DNA of 64,000 bases from Adelphocoris suturalis. Lineage: Eukaryota; Arthropoda; Insecta; Hemiptera; Miridae. The notes under the pieces are model-generated. The model was not told where the DNA came from, made no database searches, and saw nothing but the letters and a program-made list of their open reading frames with translations. The position numbers were made by a program, and so were the translations under genes. Position 1 is the first letter of the stretch; each line of letters opens with the position of its first letter. Location: contig CM061044.1 of NCBI GenBank assembly GCA_030762985.1, positions 12,464,740 to 12,528,739 on the forward strand, given 5' to 3'. Shown one piece after another: positions 33,245 to 44,970 of the stretch.

Positions 33245-33480
33245 ACATTAGGCGCTCGTGCGCGTGTTTGTGTGTGAGGAAGGAATGGCGATCAATAGCA
33301 TCAAGGTCATGGCCGCAACCTCATGGCGCGGGGTGTGGTTCGGGAAAAGTGCCATGGAGTTACTTACCCGCGTCCTGAGGGTTTTTTTACTTAGACTGGT
33401 GCGGTCCTTTTATAGGGGCACTTCATTTCATCCCATTCTTCCTTCTCATTCTTCTGCAACTTCCTTGATCCCAAAAGCTT
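33245..33480. other. GC-richer segment with 79-codon frame
   Basis: The frame 33258-33497 begins MRVFVCEEGMAINSIKVMAA and has no domain I recognise. Local GC is higher than the surroundings. It lies just upstream of the long CT tract. Coding status is unknown. Confidence 0.25.
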
Positions 33481-33535
33481 GCGTCCCCACTCTTTAGTTT
33501 TTCTGCTTTTTAATTATTTCTTTTTTTAAATAATA

Positions 33536-33540
<5 letters not shown>

Positions 33541-33609
<69 letters not shown>

Positions 33610-33632
33610 GTGCGTGTGTGTGTGTGCGCCTG
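33541..33632. repeat. (CT)n followed by (GT)n microsatellite
   Basis: About 68 bp of CT with one TTT interruption, then a short GTGCGTGTGTGTG tract. The Arg-Glu open frame on the minus strand is an artefact. Confidence 0.95.
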
Positions 33633-33639
33633 TATCTGT

Positions 33640-36600
33640 GTACATGGATGTAATTGAATCTTGTCATATCAACATCCAAATGGTAAATAGTCGAAGTGGG
33701 CTTTCTCTGGCAATTAGATGCTGCATAATGTAATTGGCAATAGGATCTACGTTTCTGAAAATGTTTGGAGTCTAAAAATACCTGATCGATGTTCCGTTGC
33801 ATTATTCAGCATAGCATTGCCGATCCCTTATTACCAATCCTATCATCTTATTCATGCAATGGTAAATTTAATCTTCCTTAGCTGGGAGAGCTATATAAGA
33901 TGGGGGATCTTGCATAGCTTAGTCCAGTAAATTTGTCCCGAAACTCTCGATTTATACTTCTGATTATTCTTCATTGCCCCAATGCTATTTAGTATTCATC
34001 AGTCGTTTTCCTCTTGCAAGTTCAGATTTTTCGTGGAACAATAAATTCATTGTTGACCCATTTGATTTCTCGCGCTTCTGCTCAGTTCTCTGTCGACACT
34101 GAACAGCGGATCACCTACATCACCTGACTCTCGAGCAGCACATGTATTTCAATTGAATCGCCATATTTCAAAGATCCAAGTCCCGAACCGTTAGTTTGGA
34201 GGTATTCACGAAACAGTTTCGCGTCCCTGTGCATGCAGTTATCAAGTCATGTCTTATAGCTGGACTGCTAAGGTATTTTTTGACTGTGACAGTCTGGGTT
34301 TTGAAAGAATCTGACCACTTTATTTCAGCACCATCGATTTAGTCAAAATTGATGTGCAACTCTAGTTTTGAACATATGTATAGCGGCTGTTGGAAGTCTG
34401 AGATTCAATTTGAACTCGTCAATCCAACTATATATCAAGTGCGGAAATCTCGATTTTTCTCTCCATCTCCTCGCTCCCTCTCTAACATTTAATGTTGATT
34501 TATTTGTATTGCGAATGAATAGTTTGAGAACTATCTTCTAGATACAAATTATATCATACCTACAAATAATATAATGTAATTAAATCTGTCCACTGAATAA
34601 CGTAACAATATCAAAATCGAATGCTGAGATTCAAATCGTCGCTGGGGCATCAGCCGAGCATCAACTTGGGAAAGTTGAGTAGTCAGATACTTGTCTTTCG
34701 GGTGTGGGTTACTGATGCCATTGCAGAGAGCTTCGTATATTGGGTAGGTATATTGTTTGTTATTATTCAATATGTATTGCCAGTGCGTGAGTTGTCGTTT
34801 TGTGTGTGGTGGAAGAAATGGGTGTGAAACAAGTAATACATTTATTTAGGCTGTGCGGATCAGCATGGTTCTGCTTCACCTACTACCATCAATATATGTT
34901 GATAGGATGTGTTCAGACAATAGGAGCGGGACAAGGTACTTTAAATTGTATGCAATGTCAGGCAGCATTCGCATCCAACTCATGTTTCTGAAGGACCTCA
35001 TACTGGAGTTGGGTCCCGGGATTGTACTGAAATAGAACTGCACAGTCTGATAAGTCGCCTACAGTGAGCAGGTACCTTCTATTGTGAATATTATGAATCT
35101 ATTTGTTTGTCAGCTTCTCATTTCTCTAGAGTAGTAGATAGTTTTCCGGGGTATTGTAAATGAGCTGTTGAACTTTCTCTGCAAGTTGGGTGGACATCTG
35201 TATTTTGGGTGAGATCTCATTTAGAAGTTATCTCCATTATATATATAGTTACTATGGTGTGTTACGTGGTGTAACTTCAGAATTCACATTCTTTGCTTCA
35301 CCTCTTTTAATTACCTTTTGTTATGTCTTCTATACGTTTCATATTTTGCTTATTAATACTCAACTGCATTCTTCATCACTTATTAAGATCTCTCTTGATG
35401 TTCGAGACTTACTTGGAAGATAAATTAATGAATAAACTGTTCAGTTCCCTATATATTTTTCAACTGACGAGAAGAGTTTTATGCTTTGGTTTCAACGTGA
35501 GGTAGTTGTCCTTCAATCGCTTCTTTGAACGGAAGGAATACCTCCCTGTTGATAATCTACTGATAAAATTGACTCCATTTGGGATGATGATCTTGGCACG
35601 TGATATGTCTTGTGAAATTTCACACCTCATCACAATGAGGCCACAATATCCTTTTCATAAAGCTTTCCTTCCGCTGGGAAGCGTCTAACTGCCGGAAAGG
35701 ATTAGCGATCAGGCTTGTTTACTTCACGGCGGGTTGCAATTTTCTCAAGCAGGAGCGCGCGTCGATTGTTGTTTTTGATGGCTTGAAAGATGACGATGCT
35801 TCTGCATTCGGATGCCAAATTCAAATTAGGTGGGTGACTAACCATAATCTATCCTTGCCGTTTCAGTGAAGGTTACTCATGTTGTGGGTTGTCTGGATGT
35901 GTATTTGTGCATAAACTACGATTTTCAGTCGCATCTATCAATGCAACGCCTTCTTTGAACGTCTCCATCTGTTCAATGATGATATGTCGAAATTTGTTTT
36001 TCGTGAGTATACAACCAGAAGTTGTAAGTACACCAATACTTAGGAGACACTGATCAATACGTTGACGCTTTCTTAATCATCTATGAATCGGGTAGGAAAT
36101 TCAAGTCAGGTCACCTCGCCCTGATTGGTGGAAAACGTTTTGAACAATAACAATAGTAATCAATAATATCGATTAACGTTGTTCATAAAACAATTCTGCC
36201 CCTCGTACCATCTACATGTTGTCAACTTTAGCCTGGTTGGAATCGGAGCTCACTCAACTGATCGGGGTGACTCTACACTCAGCAGTATCAAAGATACTTC
36301 CTTCCAAGTTTCTTCATTGAAAGTTGAATGGGAGTGATATCAATTTTGAGACGTACCCAAGGTTGTAGGACTTCATTGGAAGATGAAGAGAGGAGAATAG
36401 CAACATAAGATTTGAGTGATATTTGAAACTCTGAAGGTTTCCAACGAGTGTTCAACAATTTTAGTGAGATGATCAATTAGAAAGGATTTTCTAGCCGATC
36501 CCTTGCAACGATTGTTTGTCCTTGAAAATCATTCTCAACATTCCACACCACTTTGTAGTATCGGACATTTGTACTTGACGATTTTGTTGCACAAATTTTC

Positions 36601-37390
36601 AAATATTGCTTCATACCTACGTTTTAGGGCAGTGTGATCAAGTCTTAAACTTGTTCCATTTTAAAATTAGTTAATTAAAAGTATGTTATCGTGAAATGGA
36701 ATATATTTCCTCTCCTTTGCAGTAGATAATCACTATTCTAGTTGTGATTTAACAATGAAATACAATTAGACTTCCTATATATTCATAAGGTATTGCTTTT
36801 GGTACATAGTCTGAGAGTGACATATGGAATCGACTAACCAATAAATCATTTTGAAATAGCAACATCCCCTTAAATTAACTGATAAATGAAACGTTATCTA
36901 ATTGACACTGTTTTCTCAGTTTTTCCTTGGAATCAGCTATAATTTTACTTAGTACAGAAATAGTAATAATTGAAGCATATACCTGTCATATCACATCCCT
37001 CACGTATAAAATTGTATCATTCCCAAATCGACAAATTCAAAACGTTAGATTGTCGCTAAACTGTGCCGCATTTATCCTTCCACTAATAAAATGTTTTGAT
37101 ATTCACTCGTATGAAATAACATTTGAAATTCACCTTGACAATCAAGAATTTAACTTAAAAATGGTCTCAGAAAACGGAATTTATTCGTTTTGGGATGAAT
37201 TGGATTTAATTTTTGTCCAAATTTTCGACCGATTCTGGGCTATTTTGTCCGATTCCGACATTAATAAAGAGTGCAGCTACAGGAGTTCCCTACCTCAGTT
37301 ATTCATCATTGAGATATCCCCTATTATTGGGTCTAGTAGGATCGGGAAGATATGTTCAAACTCCGCGGTTGGTCGAAGGGTAGTCTGGGT
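33640..37390. other. Unannotated 3.7-kb stretch
   Basis: AT-rich DNA without recognisable genes. The 163-codon plus frame 36927-37418 has no signal peptide or domain I can name and sits in AT-rich sequence; it is probably fortuitous. Around 36431-36530 there is weak similarity to family C. Confidence 0.3.
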
Positions 37391-37398
37391 CTTGATAG

Positions 37399-38058
37399 GA
37401 TTGCCAGGTCTACTTTAATTTACAGTATCCTACTTTATTTTTGTTCAAAATACTGTATACTTTATAGAAAATTTAAAGTAGACCAAAATACTTTATATTT
37501 GAAACGAAGAAGAAAAGTTCTGCACCTACTTACTAGTCAAAGACAAGGTTCCCATACCTACCTACACCAGAACTACCTAGCTGCATGGACGAAAATTGGT
37601 CTAGGGTCGCTCACGTATACTCGGGAAGTTGAGAAGGCTGACCATCTCCCGCCAGGATTCTGTTTACTTTTTGAATGTCATCTGTCATGATAATGTGATA
37701 CTCTGGATCTGTTCTGTATGTGATACCTATGTGATGAGGATTCCTTCAGCTATTTTGGTTATTTTTAATGAGTAGGTGCCTATATACGATGTTGTTTGCT
37801 TAAACTAGTGGAAAATGACTCCCAAAAGAAAGACTCGGTTTTTTTAGAACCTCTTCTTCTTTAGCTGTCATCGGTACTTGTAGGTAGACGTACCTAGATA
37901 GATCCTACACCTTGTGTGCAGATGCTGAATGAAAAAAACCTTAGTGTGTAAGTTGAGAACGTTAACTTTAATGTATACTTTAACTTTCATTGAAATACTT
38001 TTTTTTTCCTTGGTTGCAGCCAGGATATACTTATATGATCCGAAAAAATCTGGCAACC
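37399..38058. mobile_element. Possible hAT-like non-autonomous element
   Basis: The ends GATTGCCAG (37399) and CTGGCAACC (to 38058) are inverted copies at 8 of 9 positions. They are flanked by CTTGATAG and CTCGATGG, an 8-bp pair with two differences that could be an aged target duplication. Such short TIRs and 8-bp duplications suit hAT elements. The interior has no transposase; just inside the left end CTACTTTA and its complement TAAAGTAG recur. The call rests on short matches. Confidence 0.4.
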
Positions 38059-39100
38059 CTCGATGGGAACCGTCACAAATGAGGTGTTTTCTAAAATACC
38101 AAACTTAGTATATAGAAACTTTCCCTGCTCATCCTTTTCTTCGTGCAGTTGTACGTCAGGTCGATCGAGTGTCCCATGTCCCCTATATGCCAGCTAACGA
38201 CCGTTGATGATTATGTTGAGACTGCGACGCGTTACATCGCCATCAAGGTTCCATCTTGTCAAGATATCCCATCCTCTTCTTCTTTTTTTCGCCGGTACCC
38301 AGAGATGATCCGTCTAGAGGTCAGAGAACGATTCTCCTCTCCTCATCATTCGTTCGACTGTAATCTAGTCATCGCACAAGCCATCAGCAGACTATGTTGT
38401 CATTTGTTGTTGACCTCCATTGCAATTCGTGTTGCCTTCACTTCATCACTAGAATCAAGTTTCTTTGATAATCGTTAAGCAATTTGGCCTCCCCAGATCC
38501 CTGTTTAATTGAATAATGCCACAAAGTTTAAGCCTAGGCGAAAGTTTGTGCAGCCATTTTGGAAAAAAAACTAGTGGCCTTTATCCTCCATTTTTATCTC
38601 TGATTTCAGCATTGCAGCGAATGAGATTTGACGAATTTTTTCAAAAAGCATTCGGGGTAAAATAGTCACATTTTTTCAATATTAAACATACCCAAAGGAC
38701 AATTTTTGAATCGACCCTCGAAACTGACATCGGATTTGTCTTATTGAGTACTTTTTAAACTGGATCCACCCAATGGTTTCAAACAACAAGCACATATTGC
38801 TCTGATGAGTTGCAATCATTATTGTTCGTGTAGCTTATCGTGAGAACAGTGTTAAATGTTCTCAAAAGAAAGATTTGAGAAAACTTCTTGTTATTGATTA
38901 TTTTCATAGCTATTGAATATAAACTATTATGTCTTGTTTTCTCATATCCATGAGCTTTTAAACTTCATAATGTGTAACTCACTCATTAATATTCACGCAT
39001 CCTATTTTTTAATTAATTATTTGTATAATTTTGATTTGTTACAGGTAAGTTTTGCACTTGAATAAGCTGAGTCAGTATATCAGTAAGTTCCACATATTAC
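38059..39100. other. Unannotated stretch
   Basis: A 111-codon frame at 38143-38478 is unrecognised. No repeats or element ends are visible. Confidence 0.3.
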
Positions 39101-39134
39101 GAACTAGCTGCTTCGCTCGCCTCCACGTCCAGCT

Positions 39135-39157
39135 GGGGGGGCTCCCCCCCCCCCCCC
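39135..39157. repeat. G-run/C-run homopolymer block
   Basis: Seven G, then CT, then about fourteen C. It can form a local hairpin and is a likely assembly-error site. Confidence 0.85.
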
Positions 39158-39195
39158 TCTCGGCCACCCTGTTGAGGTGTATTACAATTGAAACT

Positions 39196-39690
39196 TGTAG
39201 GGGATGTTGCTCGGTTCGCTCGCTCAGTGTGGCTGTGCAATGGTGTTTTACTGTCGAGTGGGACTTGTAGAATGATTGGAAACGGTAGATCACTAAGCTT
39301 AGGTATAACGTGTGTAGGGGATGTTGCTCGCTTCGCTCGCTTGGTGTGGGATGTATAGATGCGATGGGATATAGTGGGATACCATCGAGGGCTACAACCC
39401 ATGTTACAATATGTGAGGAAGTTCTTATAAATAATAGAGATAGTCAAGTTTCCTCGTTCGCTCAGTATGGCTGTATAGATCTGATGGTCTTTACTGTTGA
39501 GTGGGACATGTAGAATGATTGGAAATGGTAGATCACTAAGGGTGATTTGAAATGTGATGGGGATGTTGCTCGCTTCGCACGCCCTCTGTGGGATGTATTG
39601 CTGCGATGGGATATAAATAGCCCATCCCATGTTCGAAGGAAAAACGCTGTTGAAATCCGACAGCGTGTTGGGGATGTTGCTCGCTTCGGG
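39196..39690. repeat. 242-bp higher-order tandem repeat
   Basis: The word GGGATGTTGCTCG followed by (G/C)TTCGC recurs near 39199, 39317, 39559 and 39670, with a weaker form at 39447, about every 115-125 bp. Two such subunits make a 242-bp higher-order unit: the block TAGAATGATTGGAAA(C/T)GG plus TAGATCACTAAG occurs at 39268 and 39511, and TGCGATGGGATATA at 39359 and 39602. The 215-codon minus-strand frame across it repeats the peptide SDLPFPIIL(H/Q)VPL(N/D)SK and is a by-product of the array. Confidence 0.8.
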
Positions 39691-39699
39691 TGTATGTGT

Positions 39700-39740
39700 C
39701 TGTATGTATGTCTGTCTGTCTGTATGTGTGTCGTGTGTCC
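39700..39740. repeat. TCTG/TATG microsatellite at array boundary
   Basis: A short GTATGTCTGTCTGTCTGTAT tract sits exactly between the 242-bp repeat and the 290-bp repeat. Confidence 0.8.
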
Positions 39741-39741
39741 G

Positions 39742-40445
39742 CAAATTCTTGTAACAAGCTCATTTTCCACAGATTTCATCCGATTTGGATGCAATTTTCA
39801 GGAAATGTGCGGGCTAGGGTGTAGAGATGGTCCCCTATCAATTCCATCGTTTCTGAGTCAATACTTCACTCTGCGCATGCGTGAACGTAAATTCCAATAT
39901 GCTCCATTTTCGCGAGCCCTTGTCGTCCGACCTCGCTCAAATTCGGATGATAGTTGGAGGATGACGACTTGATCATATCGATTTCAACAGGGTTGTATCA
40001 TTAACAGCTACTGCGTATACGCCTATGTGAAATCCTTGTAACAACTTTAATTTCCAGTGTTTCCATCCGAATTTGATGAAATTGTCAGAGAATGCGCGAA
40101 TTAGGTTGTAGATGGCCCCCTATCAGTTCCATTGTTGCCAAATCAATACATCATTCTGCACGTGTGCAAACGTGAATTCCATTATTTTCCATTTTTTCAC
40201 TCTCTAGTTGTTCGATTTCGCTTAAATTTGGATGATAGTTGGAAGAAGAACTTCGATTACCTCATATCAATTTCAAAACTATTTTATCATTAACAGCTAC
40301 TGCGCATGCGACAATGTGAAATGCTTGTAATGACCTTAATTTTCTCAGTTTTCATCCTATTTCATTGTTTTCAACTCATCAGTTCAATCTGCGCTTGCAC
40401 AAACGTAAATTCCATTGAATATCATTTTTTCGTTTCTTAATTGAC
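39742..40445 (+). repeat. 290-bp tandem repeat, 2.4 units
   Basis: Units start near 39742, 40028 and 40318 with (C/A)AAAT(T/C)CTTGTAAC or a variant. Shared blocks are TTTCATCCGA, CCCTATCA(A/G)TTCCAT, ATTCTGC, CGTGAA, AATT(C/T)GGATGATAGTTGGA and TCATTAACAGCTACTGCG. Units 1 and 2 are about 75 percent alike; unit 3 is truncated at about 128 bp with an internal deletion. No coding frame is conserved between units. Confidence 0.8.
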
Positions 40446-40461
40446 CAATTATGACATTTCT

Positions 40462-40590
40462 CGCTACTTCTTGATTTACACTTTTCCGCTATAGAATTTT
40501 TCAAGATCATTTAAAACTTTTCAATGATCTACACATTCATGATAGGTAAAGGAGGAAGCTATGTACCACACCCAACTTGGCAGACGTTTT
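40462..40590 (+). repeat. Dispersed 130-bp repeat, copy 2
   Basis: Partner of 30763-30890. It ends at CTTGGCAGACGTTTTT and the HINE-A copy begins at the next base, so the HINE may have landed in the T-run at this repeat's end. Confidence 0.85.
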
Positions 40591-40591
40591 T

Positions 40592-41526
40592 AGCGAATTT
40601 TTGAAGAAAATTAAGCTATTGCTCTCGCCTCGAAATTTGTAGAATGTGAATTTTTGAAAAACTTTTATGCAGAAATCCGTTTCAGGCTATTCTGAATCAT
40701 ATTCTGAAGTTTAACGCATTTTTTTTATGTATGTATGTATATATGTAGTATATATATGTATCTATGTGTCATTCCAGACGATAACTGTCCGTAGAATTGT
40801 GCTAGAAACTTCAAACAAATTTTAAAATGTTAAGGACACAAAACGAAAGTTCAAGTTCGTTGGCCAGCATGATCGGATTACATCTTCGGGTTGAAATTTT
40901 CAAAAATGTAGTCAACAATTTCAAAATAGCCTGTTTTTTGCGATTTGTTGTGGGAAATAATTTTTTCAGCATACTAACATGTGGTATATTCGGAATCAGC
41001 GTAACATTTCCTATAAGAATATGTATCAAGTTTTCAAAAATTTCAAAGTTGAAAAATCAGTCAAAAATCGAAATAATGCCGTTCGCTAGTTGTAAAAATC
41101 GGTAATATTTGCATGAAACATTGTCCAAATTCAGATTGAACTACTCTTATGGAAGTATCCCTGTGTAACCAATCCTAGAACCATGCTGTTTAAAACGTAG
41201 GTAGTAGGTGCTTGTTAAAAAAAAAAAAAAAAAAAGTAATCACAACTGATGAGTTTACTCTGTGAAATATTCCGTCCTCCGATTCTCTCGGTCGCTCTCT
41301 ATAATATTTTACCCTCAACTGTTTTAGGACTTGATGTAGCAATCTACAAGATTAGTTTAATAATAATAAAGTATGAGTACCTCCTAATTATTTTTAATAA
41401 TTTGATTCCATTTTTGTCTATCAAAATCATAAACTAAAATTTCTCTCCACGATCATTAGCGACTGAAATGTCGAAGATTTCTTCAAAAATTCGCTCATGG
41501 GGTCATGCTGCATGACTGGACTTTTT
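40592..41526 (+). mobile_element. HINE-A copy 4, long form with foreign block
   Basis: Complete ends: AGCGAATTTTTGAAGAAA at 40592 and the palindrome plus TGGACTTTTT near 41526. A TATG-type microsatellite lies at about 40728-40768, directly before GTCATTCCAGACGATAACT. Positions 41120-41343, including an A18 run at 41219-41236, replace the sequence that copies 1 and 2 carry at the corresponding place; homology resumes at CTACAAGATTAG. Confidence 0.75.
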
Positions 41527-41627
41527 AACATTCGAAGTGCTCAAATTTCAAAACAATGTAACGTTATAATGAATGATGGTTTCCGAAAATTCGCCCATAG
41601 AATCATGCTGCATGACTGGAGTTTTTT
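41527..41627 (+). mobile_element. HINE-B 3' end fragment
   Basis: Directly after HINE-A copy 4 comes a second 3' end: CTCAAATTTCAAAACAATGT, then GAAAATTCGCCCATAG, ATCATGCTGCATGAC, TGGAGTTTTTT. Two element 3' ends thus lie 100 bp apart in the same orientation. Confidence 0.7.
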
Positions 41628-41639
41628 AATTAGCAGTAG

Positions 41640-43080
41640 GACAACTACTTCTGGAGGTATGATTAGTTTTGTAAACAAACGCACACCAAACACTAGTTTA
41701 AAAAACGCACATACTCAACAACGACACGCTCATCACATTTACTTAGTTACTTGAGTCTGGAAAAATGTCTGGGTGTCAGGGAAAGTCAGGGCATTTAATT
41801 TTGACGAAGATGTGGCCACCCGAGTATCTGTTTTTGGTCAATCCTTGTACTTTGAATAGCTCGACTAAATTACAGTCCACTTTTTATGAAATCTTCTGGG
41901 GTCATGCAGATTTTACCCTTGACGGTCTGGTTTCAGCACTCTTGGACCAATAGGTACATTAGCGCTTCGCCAAATTTTATGTTCCTGAAACGCCTTTTGT
42001 CCAAATTTGTGTAATCCTTCATAATTTTTTTGTTTTCGAATTGTCAAAACTTATGAATCGTCAAAACTTTTACTTCCTGTTGGAAGTTAACTCATCAATC
42101 TTATTCAACACTTCTCCACTTACTCGAGTTTCTTCATGAAGAGTCGTTGACTGACAAGTAAACATAAACAATGACCTAATGACCTCTCAGGGCTCAAGAG
42201 GGGCAAAGAGTAGCGCCCTGAAATCGATCCATCTCGTGACACGCATGCTGTGGCCTTTTGCTTAGCAACAGAATAACCCCAATATTGTGGTTTACAATGT
42301 GATTCAGCTCTGACCTTTAGTTTTATTATAGGCTCATCATTTTCAGGATTCGTATGCTATGTGGTAGATGTAGGTGTTGTAAACTTGTGGGTTAACGCAT
42401 ACATCGGTGAGATTCCCATTTCAAAACACTGGTTTTACTGAAGCAATCAGACTATAATTACAAGTGTAATGAACAACTTAAATAAGTAGGTACCTTCGTG
42501 AATATTTCCCAGTTTCTTCTCGGATTCAACAGTCTGATCTGGTGACCGATGAACTTTTTGAATAATCGTCAGTGCTTGTGGGTAGGATAGGATGGGAGTA
42601 ATTAATCCAGTTTCTTCGATGGTGTTATTTCACATTATTCTAACGGTATCGCAAAAAGGTGCTAGGTACAGATACCCTTATCAAATCCATCATTCTCCCT
42701 CCAAAATGTTTACTTTTTTCACCGAAGAAAAAAAATTACTTTTCCCATAACAAAAATTCCCATTTTCCCACAATTTAGTGCACAATTTTACACTCTATTC
42801 GTGGTTCAGCATCTATCCTAGTACTATTAATATTCTAAATGAGGCAGCTTAATTATAAATATATTAACACACTAGATTAATTACATCCACTTTCCTCTTT
42901 AATGTATGCATACATGTGTATGAATGAAGAGAAAAACCAGCAAACAAAATAACCAGGGAACCACACAACGACCACCACATAATGAGGGAATAGGAAATCT
43001 TGTGTGAGAAGAGTTTATTGGTATTAATGAAAGAAGATTTCAGGTATTTTGATCACAATCACACTCTCCTGCTGTTAGTA
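41640..43080. other. Unannotated stretch
   Basis: No recognisable gene, element end or tandem repeat. Open frames are at most 85 codons. Confidence 0.3.
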
Positions 43081-43089
43081 GATCGGGAG

Positions 43090-43440
43090 GAAGTCAGATC
43101 AGCTGTATTACCGATAGAGCAAACTTGTGTCCTGTACATCATAGAGTCCTGAAATCTGGTACCTACACAGCCTGGGGACCACTGAAAGTGATCTCGTGGT
43201 AATAAGATCAGCTGGGTGAACGATGAACCCAACTTCTCTTCTGTAGATCCTAGATCCTTGAAATTTAGTGCGTGCACAGCCTCTTGCGGATCAGCTGTGC
43301 GAGCGAATGCACGGAAGTCGGATCCGCTGTGCGAGATATAAAAGTAATTTCTCTCCTATACATCCAAGAGCCTGTAAATTTGGGACATAGCCTCTTGCGG
43401 TTCTGTGGAAGTGATTGCAAGGAAGTCAGATCAGCTGGGA
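43090..43440. repeat. 110-bp minisatellite, three units
   Basis: Units begin AAGTCAGATCAGCTG (43091), AATAAGATCAGCTG (43201), GAAGTCGGATCCGCTG (43314) and GAAGTCAGATCAGCTG (43422), so the period is 109-113 bp. Each unit includes a TCCT(G/T)GAAAT or TGTAAATT box, and two carry CATAGCCTCTTGCGG or CACAGCCTCTTGCGG. The reverse complement matches the pair of units at 5510-5770. Confidence 0.8.
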
Positions 43441-43459
43441 TTTCTTTCTGTTCGTTATA

Positions 43460-44380
43460 TTCTTGCTCTTATTAATAATTAAAGTACGGAATATCTGCAT
43501 GGTGTTTTTTCCCTTTACATAGTAATTTTATAGTTTCTCGTTTTAGATTGAACCTATCAATGAGTCTGTCGACTCATTATCACGTTTGTACGGAGCTCGA
43601 TGTATTTGGCTTTGTTTTTAACAATTTTCTATGAAAATTCGCTGTGATGGTGCCAACTTTGGTTTAATATTGTACAATGGGCTCTTGGGTATTGTATAAG
43701 CCACAGTGTTCTACATTTCATATGGACACATAATGGTGGTTCTCGTCAATCAATCTCTCTTTGTGTCTTTCTTGGGCGGTTGATGGTACCAGTCGTTTCT
43801 CGGATAGCTGTTTCCTCGGTAAATTTCGGTGCTCAACGGTTTAGAGGGACAAAAACCTTCATGCGATGTGATTACCAACCGAAAAAAAGGCCGAGTTAAT
43901 CGCTGTGAATGCACTCTAAGCAACCATCAACATTTCTAAGGAACTGTACGTCCACAGTCGTTAGAAAGAATGAGGCAGCTCCGCCTTTTCCCACGTTTCC
44001 GAGATGTGACTGCCGTTTCGTTAGGATTATTTTCGATTTGTTTGGGCGTTTTTTCTTCATTATGATCCTTCAAGGAAGAACCAGTTCGAATGACGATTGA
44101 GGAAGCACGAGATTGCGTATCGCATCGTCTTTCTGTTCACCGTATAAACACTAATGAATTTTGTTGTCTAACTCTCCAATGTTCAACTTTACGTTGTTAG
44201 GGATTAATTTATTTAGCACGATTCCGTAGTAGATCCACCCCGATTCAATTATTCTCTATCGCATGTTTAATTATCAATAATTATCTAGAGGTATATCATA
44301 ATTATCTAGGTGGTATCTTCGTCTTTTAAAGGATCTAAACCTTCATACTCCATAACCGTGAAACGTTATATTTTAATTTT
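43460..44380. other. Unannotated stretch
   Basis: Nothing recognised; short AT-driven frames only. Confidence 0.3.
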
Positions 44381-44384
44381 TATA

Positions 44385-44430
44385 AGCCCTGATGATGGTT
44401 TTATATAAACCGAAAGCTCGGCAATAAGGA
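44385..44430 (+). ncRNA. Penelope-type hammerhead-like motif
   Basis: CTGATGA (44389-44395) is followed by a stem GGTTT/AAACC around TATAT (44397-44411), then GAAA (44412-44415) and GCTCGGC. These are two of the three conserved strands of a hammerhead core in correct order and spacing, with a sound stem II. The NUH strand and stems I and III could not be placed. The downstream GCTCGGCAATAA resembles the GCTTGGC that follows GAAA in the 21.0-kb Penelope arm, so this is probably a piece of a related terminal repeat. Confidence 0.5.
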
Positions 44431-44970
44431 CTGTTGTTCTGCTGACCCTTATCCTGATAACTTTGAAATCATACATATTGTGGGTCGATCATGTTTTCCT
44501 CAACTTCATGAGGATTAATGAGATGAACTTTTTGGAATGTTGTCTGCAATAATCCAAAAAGTTTAGTCTCATTTGGTCAAGATATTAACCAACCTAGTTA
44601 AGGAGATAAATATATCCTTATGTGTAGGTACCTATTATTGTATTAGAAACGGTGGTCGCCTCTAGATTAGTGTAAACGCCTGGGAAGTCACTTTCCAATC
44701 TCTTCTTTGGTTAATTAAGTACGATAGGAGGGTGTATCAAATACTTTACGACCGGATTTGGCGACGCTTCCAGTTTTTATGGGTTGGGCTCTTGATGGTA
44801 AGTTGTGAATTCCATCGTACTAGTAGCAGTGTCAGCATTTTCTTTTATAATCTGAATAGTAATACCTTCAACTGATCTTTGTATCACTGTTTATCATTCT
44901 TAGGTGAGTACATTAGAATTATGTATTACGCACGAAATATATGTGCTACGTCCTCAACGTTGACGTTTTT

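Noticed and set aside
33494..33802. Arg-Glu-rich 102-codon frame
   Set aside because: Translation of the CT microsatellite on the minus strand.
36927..37418. 163-codon frame at 36.9 kb
   Set aside because: AT-rich, no recognisable family, no codon or promoter signal; length is possible by chance in 64 kb of six frames.
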